A DNA stretch of 64,000 nt from assembly GCA_905221605.1 (NCBI GenBank), contig CAJNDS010000324.1, forward strand, positions 80,001 to 144,000, given 5' to 3'. A program made the position numbers and the translations under genes. The stretch comes from Symbiodinium natans (taxonomy: Eukaryota > Sar > Dinophyceae > Suessiales > Symbiodiniaceae). Within the stretch, counting starts at the first letter, position 1. Every line of letters starts with the position of its first letter. Shown here piece after piece: positions 57,486 to 64,000 of the stretch. The notes below the pieces were generated by a model. It did no database searches. It was not told the origin of the DNA and saw only the letters and a list, made by a program, of their open reading frames with translations.

Positions 57486-58989
57486 ACCAATAATGCATCT
57501 CACGCGGTTGCTTCATGGTAAAACTGCAGCTCGAGGTCCCGGCGTTCTCGCTCTTACTAACCCGGACCGACACTGCAGAGAAGCATTGACTGTTGTTCCC
57601 TCAGCGGAGGCGAGGCCGAACAACCATTCCGCTGCATCTGCGCAGCCAGGCCCTCAGCTCCTCACTGAGCCAGGGCTCTCTCTAGACAGAGTTCCCTTGC
57701 TGGCAAGCCCTCTATCTCTATGTGACCCCCGCGGTGCCACGTATAAGCAGCTGCACCGCGTGTCTTAGGACCACAGTTTTCATTCGGATTTGTTGTTGTA
57801 GGCCTTCCAGTGCTTGAGGCCGAATCCAAACACCACATCTCACGTCACAAGGCTAGGCAATTTGGCTCCAACATCTGAAGATAGTGACACATACTCTGCG
57901 TGGCGTCCGCGTGAGCTAGCCTGTCCTAGAGTTTAGGAGTTCGGCTCCTTTCATCGCTTGTCTTACCACAGGTCTCTTTCGGTGGCCCGTACTCAGCAGC
58001 CAGCACATGTACCATCCTCAGACGCCAGAGCCGCCTTGCCCCAGCAAGTGCCCATACAAACCACTCACCAGATAGTGAGAGCCAACATCTTCAAACAACC
58101 TCCAGCGGCCGTGCCGCGAGGACCTAAACATCTGCAAGGTTCCGCCTTGTCTGTGTGCACGGACAGACCCCAGCCCTTGCAGGAGACGTGGATGTAAACA
58201 AAAGCAGGCCTGCCATGTCCAGCAGGCTGATTACCATTGGTTGCCTTCAGATGGGAAAAGCGCGAAGATCGGGTAACCTCCATCTGAATCCTTTCCGGCC
58301 AATACCAACCCTTACAAACCCTCAGCACGGAGCGAGGCCGAAGGAGGCTTCTTGGACTATTGGTTTTCCGGGGAGCAGCCACCAACAGCTGCTCTTCAAC
58401 TTGCACTGCGCCGCACCACAGTCCTACTGCAAGTTCTTTGGCAACGGTTTCTCAGTAGCACCAGTCAATGAGCTTTACGACACTGATGCCTCTGGTTATT
58501 TGTGTCCAGGCAGATCCACCAGGGTTGGGCCAAATCTTTTCTACCTGATTCTACCTGCGAAGAAAATCCTGTTGTGCTCAGCTTGCAGATCCCCGAAAAC
58601 CTGCAAGCTTGGGCTCGAGCACACCGCAATTGTTCGGGACACTCCTGTCGCCACTGCAAGGATGCCTCTTGCAGTGCGACGTTGGCCTGCACTGTCTGCA
58701 GCGTGCCTGGCCGTTTCCCCCCGTGTTTCGGTCTCACCTTCGTTTTCCACACAAGTGAGCGAGGAACCCAAACTCACCTTCAGCACAGCCCTCAATCCAA
58801 ATGAGGGTCGGTGGGTTTTGCTCACCCAGAGACAGCAGGAATCTCTGGTGAGCAACAGGCTTGCGTCACCCCTCAAGCAATGCGAGGCTGCAACTCTCAC
58901 TGTGACCCAGAGCAGACTGTAGGCCACAAGGTTCCCTCAGCAACGCGAGGACGAAAAGCTTCCCTCTAGCGAAGCGAGGCCGAAAACTG

Positions 58990-59215
58990 TGCACTCGAAC
59001 GTCCTTCGTCGTCGGCAGCAGTTGGCGGGCCGCCGCTCTATGACAGCTTAGCCGGTCAGCCGGCCTACGAGCAAACACAGTTTTGCCAGGCCTCAAAACG
59101 GAACCTACCCTTAGTTACAAGCCCCAGGGCCAGCCACAACGGCACTAAAGACGCTCTCTACCTGAGCACCCCACCGGGGTTGAGCCGAAACCTTGAGCCA
59201 GACAGGAACTTTCGT
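58990..59215 (+). repeat. Diverged direct repeat, copy 1
   Basis: GAGCAAACACAG, CACCCCACCGGGGTTGAGCC and TTGAGCCAGACA recur in the same order at 61985-62135. Confidence 0.75.
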
Positions 59216-60309
59216 CTGCACGCTGCGAGGCGTAGCCACCCGAAGGGGCTGTGGGTTCAAGTGAAACAAAAGCTTACTAAAACTGTGGGGTGAAACTGCC
59301 GGTAAGTTCCCCCTCTCATTCCTTGTCCTCGGTTTTGACGTACCGCTACCCTCAACCGAAGTGAGGCCGGAATGTCGTTTTGACCAAGTCGTTGCCATTG
59401 GCTTGAAGACTTTGGCCAAGGCAAATTGCCTGTATGCTTGCACATTCTCTGTGTTGTCTATTCGGGAGGTGATCCATGCCCTCGTTCGTGGAGGCCGCTA
59501 TCCCTCAACCGAATGGAGGTCAATTCCTGTAGACCCAGATGCTCGTTCTACGAGTCTCATTGCATGTCCTGAGTGCTTCCATCCACACCCCTCAACCGTA
59601 GTGAGGCCGGACATGTCTTCAAACCAGGTCATGGCCCAAGGCTTCATGGACTCTGGTTACGGTGGCTGCCTCTTGATGCACAGGGCATACTTCCTGTGGC
59701 TTTTGCCGGGAGGTGATCCATGCCCTCCGATTCTCAGAGGCCGCTATCCCTCTACCGGCGGGGTGGTCAATCCCCATAGACCGTTCCGATTGAGGCCCAA
59801 TTCTGCACTTTCTCGTCATCTCACCTTGACGGATCCATGCCCTCGATTCACACATCTCCAACACGAGCCAAGCAGGAGGAACAGGTGAAGTACCTGCCCA
59901 AACATACCCCTTTTTAGGCTGGAGGACGCTAAGCGACCGAAATCGCCGCTACGCACCGGTGACCCCACGCCACACACCTTCAACAGGTGGCCGGTACAGG
60001 CGCCTGACAGGGGGCCGGGCAAGGTGCCGACTACCAGGTCAAACCCACCCTGCCTGTGAGGATATTATGTACGAGGCCGCTATCCATTGTGAGACTTGAC
60101 ATTCTCCAATCCAGCCGTAGCCATTGTTCCAAAGACAGTCGGCTGGCTCTCTTGTTTGCCACCAAAACTCCATACTCTCACTTGGGAGTCGATTACCCTC
60201 AACCGAAGTGAGGCCCACTCTGCAACCACGGGTTAGCTGCATGCTTGGTCCTTGTGGGCATTTCTGAAAGCAGTGACAACGAATCCTTCACGGAGTACGT
60301 CCCGGCTAA

Positions 60310-60408
60310 TCCAGGGTTCTCAGCAGCTCCGGTGTTCTCGCACTTACTAACCGTGCCTTGCTGTTCTCCCCAGAATCGCCCTGGCTTTCTCGCACTTACT
60401 CACCAGTC
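60310..60408 (-). repeat. Introner-like repeat, copy 2
   Basis: On minus it reads CTG/GTGAGTAAGTGCGAG ... CTGGATTAG. See copy 1 at 57380-57485. Further copies of the core TTTCTCGCWCTTACTMACC (plus) lie at about 57545, 62563, 62643 and 62677. Confidence 0.6.
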
Positions 60409-61225
60409 GACGTATTCCTCACCACAAAGTTCACTGCCATTGGGACTCGAGGCTTCTCCAGTGCAATGCTGGTACCTGCTCTTTGCTGGCCTCCATGCCT
60501 GGCCAGTTTCCTTTATCCATATTCTGGAGTTTGCTCTTTCCATATCTCACATTCCCTCAGACCTAAGTCGAGGCCGAATGATTGCTTTGTGTGATTGAGC
60601 ACTGCTGGGCTGCGGTTGTCTTCTATCTATTGCTCCGACACACCGGCACCGCGGAGTCTATGCTTCAAGCTCTTGACCGCTTTGCACCCAGTAGCATCAG
60701 CCGTCCAAGCTGCATGCAGTGCTTCCAGAGTCTCCAGGACTCAATTCCGGCAGACCATTCATTCCAGTGCCCGGTCTGCCCATTCCATGTCATGCTCGCA
60801 ATTATCAGTCCCTCTTGTGCCCATGCGGCATCTTTTCCAGGAACTGCTTGTCATCATTCTTCCCTCAGCTGAAGCGAGGCCGGAACTTCATGCACCGTTC
60901 TTCATCAGCGAGGCGTTTTCGCAACCCTTCTGTTGTTCCCTCAGCCGTGGCGAGGCCGAACCATCCATTCCCTTAGCCCGGCGAGGCCGAACCTTTGCTC
61001 CAGCATAGCGAGGCCGAAACTGCCCTTGCATAGCCTCACATGGCATCTCCGCTGGTTTCACGGGTTCTGAAAGCATTGTTCTGCGAGGATATGTTGATCA
61101 CCCTCATTCCGGCAAGCTAAGCCTGCATTCGGGTTTGCCCTCACATGGCCCTTAGTGGCGAGGCTGTGCTCGCAATTCAATCCACTTCCACTTGCCTGGT
61201 TACTGGCCGGCGACATTCCATCACC

Positions 61226-61696
61226 TCAAAGGAGCATCGATTCCTCATCATCTTCCGACAAGGCCAGCATCCTTCTCGACACATCAGGGCCATACACCAT
61301 TATCACCAGCCTTCCCAGGTATCTGATTACACGTCCGCTGCCATCAATCATCAGGGATGGGTCTGTGGGATCGACATAGAAATCGATGTTCCAAAGTCTC
61401 GCATCTTCACAGCATCGGAAGTTCCGGAGCTGCAAGTGGAGGTTAGCTGCATTCAGGCTTCTTTGGACATTCCAATTCCCACAGCTGCCCCAGGCTATGT
61501 TGCCTCTCCTGGTGCGACGGACAAAGTGGATACGATATGACTGCGACAGTTCCAGGAAGAGTCCTTCACTACGCCCCTGGTGTGACCATGCAAATACACA
61601 GCATGCAATTGCCGGCATGGTCCGTCGCTCTCCGTCTGCCTTGCAGCAAGTCTCTTTGGCGTGTGGCACACTGTCCAGGGCACAGTGGACGGCCAC
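61226..61696 (-). CDS. Hypothetical protein of 156 residues
   Basis: The minus frame includes LFLELSQSYRIHFVRR, WNIDFYVDPTDPSLMIDG and MLALSEDDEE. It has good hydrophobic patterning but no recognised domain. The complementary plus frame (61145-61540) is also open. It lies among the dispersed repeats. Confidence 0.3.
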   Translation of the reverse strand: MAVHCALDSVPHAKETCCKADGERRTMPAIACCVFAWSHQGRSEGLFLELSQSYRIHFVRRTRRGNIAWGSCGNWNVQRSLNAANLHLQLRNFRCCEDARLWNIDFYVDPTDPSLMIDGSGRVIRYLGRLVIMVYGPDVSRRMLALSEDDEESMLL

Positions 61697-61984
61697 TTTG
61701 GTCGCCGATAGCCCACGGGCGGAATTCTGGGGTTGAGACGGGGCCCTGTTCCACCAAAGGAAGTTAAGGCCTCGGAACCCGATTCGCTCGCACAGGTCTG
61801 CTATCTTCTTGCACCTCAGTTCCAGGAGGTGTTTCCCTCAACCGTAGTGAGGCCGAACTATGTTGTCCCTCCGAAGCGAGGCCGAAGACTTTCCACAATC
61901 CTCAGCTCAGGCGAGGCCGACAACACCCTCAGCAGCGAGGTCGAAAGTTCCCTCAGCACTCGGCGAGGCCGTACACAGGCAGCT

Positions 61985-62135
61985 ATGTGGCTGGCAGAAC
62001 TACCGAGCAAACACAGTGGTTTCGGTTTGAGTCCTGTTGGAGCCCACCCTTAGGTACAGCCTCCAGGCCACCGATCCGCTCACTACCTGCGCACCCCACC
62101 GGGGTTGAGCCGAGACTTGAGCCAGACATGACTTT
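61985..62135 (+). repeat. Diverged direct repeat, copy 2
   Basis: Second copy of the 58990-59215 unit, with perhaps 75-80% identity by eye in the shared blocks. Confidence 0.75.
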
Positions 62136-62139
62136 TCAC

Positions 62140-63580
62140 TCGAAAGCGGGCTGAGTCGCTAGCCAGGTTAGGCTCTTCGGAACCGGAGTTCCGGTAGGTA
62201 TTAACTATGCACGGAAAAGGGACTCTCGAGGTGTCCTTGGCCTGCTTGACACGGCCGTACTATGTGCAGGGAGCACCGAGAGAAGAAAAGGGCCTAACCA
62301 GTTCCGCGAGAAGCTCGGCGGCCTACGGCTACTCACTGGTTTGGCACTGTACAAAGCCCTAGGCAAAATGTTCTGCAGGTTGAACTGCCTGGTCTGTACT
62401 GCCTACCCTATCAGCCCTGCCAGTACAGGGGAGAAACTCACCCACTTCCGGCTCACTCAGAAAAGGCAGAAGGTCTGGAACCGATACATGGGCAATGCCT
62501 GTACTAAACTGAACGCAAGTGGCTTGGCAAAGTCGCCAACCTCCGGCACAGGCCTAGGCTTTCTCGCCCTTACTAACCTAGGCCCCAGGAACTCATGCCG
62601 CAGCAGCACTGAGCTCCTGTTAGCCCCGTTTGCTGACCTGGCTTTCTCGCACTTACTCACCAGGGAGGGGAACCAGCTTTCTCGCTCTTACTAACTGGCT
62701 CAACCTCAGCGGCTCCAAGGAGCCCATACCACTTGCACGCAGGGAGGGCTTGGTTGATTTGGGCAGCTCAGTTGGGCAGGCTTTCAGGCACCGAGCCACA
62801 GCCTTTAACCTCCACAATCTGGTGCCTCTGGCTGTCCGTCAGCCAAGCATTGGTCCCTAACAACAACGCCTGCCGCTAGGCTTCCTCCAAGATGGGCTTG
62901 TACCACCCGGAGAGAAACAACAGCACCCTGCAGGAATCTCAAAGGAGATCCTCGACAGGCCAAACACGGGTAACCCCAAACTGGTGCAGGGAAAAGCCCT
63001 AAACCTCATACGGTCGGCGTACTTAGGATCCTCGTCCGTTCCTGCCACACCTCAGCGCCCTCCCTCCCCTCATCAACCAGTGAGGATCTTCAGGGTGCGG
63101 TTCTAACGTTATCCTTTCGTGCGCTGTGTTTGCGAGAACCCCGTGTTGGGCCTGTGGAAGACCCACAAGCACCTGAGCCCGAAAACCCGGTCCAGCGGTC
63201 TGCTGCACAGACCGAGCAAAGGGCCGAACCGGTGTCAGGCTGAACAAAAGCCGCATCGAGGCGGCCTGTCCTGCAGGGTGTCCATCGGAACAACTGCGAA
63301 AATATTCCGACGGATGGATCTGGGTACGTGCCGGGACTGAGCACTTCTGCTTGCATTCTTACAACCTGCATCCTTATGCGATCATTAAATGATCCAATTC
63401 TATGCAAGATTCTCCGTGGTGCCCTACGGCACTCTCAGTTTGGGAACGGACTCACAGGGCCGTCGCTGATTGGACGGGGAGAAGCTTCACCCGTGACAAA
63501 GGGATTCCGGAGGGTGAGCATCTCACCCTTGATTCTGGCAGGGCATAGCTCCTGCAATTTGGGTGGGTTGGGGCCGGATT
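62140..63580. other. Unique DNA with no recognised gene
   Basis: Contains three copies of the TTACTMACC core (about 62563, 62643, 62677) and several open but unrecognised frames. No RNA gene was identified. Confidence 0.4.
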
Positions 63581-63583
63581 AGG

Positions 63584-64000
63584 TCAGACCTCCCAGGGGA
63601 CGTCTTCCAAGTCTTCAAAGCCACACACCAGCCAATCACTGTTGCCTGCTTCTTCTGGGGAGTCTAGATCCTGAGAACACCCTTCCCCAAGGAAGGTCCA
63701 GCCATGTGCGCTGGCTGCAGAAGACAGCGGCGCCAGCAAAGGTTCTACGGGCTCCGTACCTTGGTGACCTAACTGACGCAAGTTAGCAAGGGAAGCGTAG
63801 TCCAGAAACACCGGTCTCCTAACTGCTTGGTCGAAACTCGGCCAGCTCCACGTGCACGCTAGGAAGCTTTCTAGACAAAGGGCACAGTAGAGCTCGATGC
63901 GTCTTCCATCCTCTCCATGCAAGATCGCTGGTTGCCTTTTCCCAGGACCGGGCAAGAAGTTGAGGTTATGGGTTGGAATGTTACCACAGCCAGTGCAATT
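63584..64000 (-). CDS. C-terminal part of a CxxC-containing protein, cut by the window end
   Basis: On minus from the window edge the frame reads NCTGCGNIPTHNLNF, then GKRQPAI, LYCALCLESFL and, at the end, SDWLVCGFEDLEDVPWEV with a stop near 63584. Two CxxC pairs about 40 residues apart could form a zinc ribbon. Composition is clearly coding, with an acidic C-terminus. An ATG within the stretch (63955) need not be the start, since the frame continues to the edge. The family is not recognised. Confidence 0.6.
   Translation of the reverse strand, partial: NCTGCGNIPTHNLNFLPGPGKRQPAILHGEDGRRIELYCALCLESFLACTWSWPSFDQAVRRPVFLDYASLANLRQLGHQGTEPVEPLLAPLSSAASAHGWTFLGEGCSQDLDSPEEAGNSDWLVCGFEDLEDVPWEV

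Larger units (their letters stand above)
57200..61985 (+). repeat. Dispersed hairpin-like 20-mer family
   Basis: About 20 copies of a motif near CCTCARCYGWAGYGAGGCCG, for example near 57600, 58945, 58968, 59350, 59590, 60190, 60865, 60945, 61830, 61870 and 61900. CCTCA pairs with TGAGG or CGAGG across a short loop, and the loop varies more than the arms. Spacing is irregular (30 bp to over 1 kb). The interval contains no confident gene. Confidence 0.75.

Noticed and set aside
60110-60135. Match to the dinoflagellate spliced leader (CCGTAGCCATT)
   Set aside because: Only the first 11 bases agree; the rest (GTTCCAAAG) differs. Chance cannot be excluded and no gene start follows.
57200-61985. 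A CRISPR array
   Set aside because: Copies are irregularly spaced, imperfect and not separated by spacers of constant length. The setting is eukaryotic.

Overview
The window looks like nuclear DNA of a dinoflagellate, probably a Symbiodiniaceae/Suessiales-type alga. The grounds are plant-type heptamer repeats (TTTAGGG) scattered in hundreds of copies, small exons that nearly all read on the minus strand, variable splice donors (GT, and apparently GC and GA), and retroelement proteins of a kind I associate with dinoflagellates. No bacterial operon, CRISPR array, rRNA or tRNA gene was recognised.

Layout. (1) 1-19769: tracts of TTTAGGG/CCCTAAA and variants (TTTTAGGG, TTTGGGG, TTAGGGG) alternate with 50-200 bp unique islands. 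Many islands read as single exons on the minus strand. Those at about 18.4-16.4 kb make a METTL27-like SAM methyltransferase. (2) 19770-44037: a three-level nest of retroelements, all on the minus strand. An outer tyrosine-recombinase-type retroelement (about 3.4 kb of its own sequence) sits in a CCCTAAA tract without disturbing the repeat phase. An inner YR retrotransposon (about 9.1 kb of its own sequence) interrupts the outer RT-RNase H gene. A LINE of about 11.7 kb interrupts the last codons of the inner pol gene and has 14-bp target-site duplications. (3) 44038-54170: telomere-repeat-rich DNA again. Thirteen islands in order give an AFG1-like AAA+ ATPase gene on the minus strand, so the repeat tracts are its introns. 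(4) 54171-64000: no heptamer tracts. This part holds dispersed hairpin-like 20-mers, introner-like repeats carrying a GTGAGTAAG donor, a few hypothetical ORFs, and the C-terminal part of a CxxC-containing protein that leaves the window at 64000.

How the parts work together. The inner element carries a tyrosine recombinase, a gag-like zinc protein and a pol. Gag and pol are separated by a single in-frame TGA followed by CAGTCA, which fits the CARYYA readthrough context. Pol carries an apparent 2OG-Fe(II) oxygenase domain and a Dcm-like cytosine methyltransferase domain ahead of RT and RNase H. The LINE encodes an APE-type endonuclease, RT, C2H2 fingers and, at its 3' end, a ubiquitin-specific protease. 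These assignments come from reading motifs by eye. Exon boundaries are approximate.
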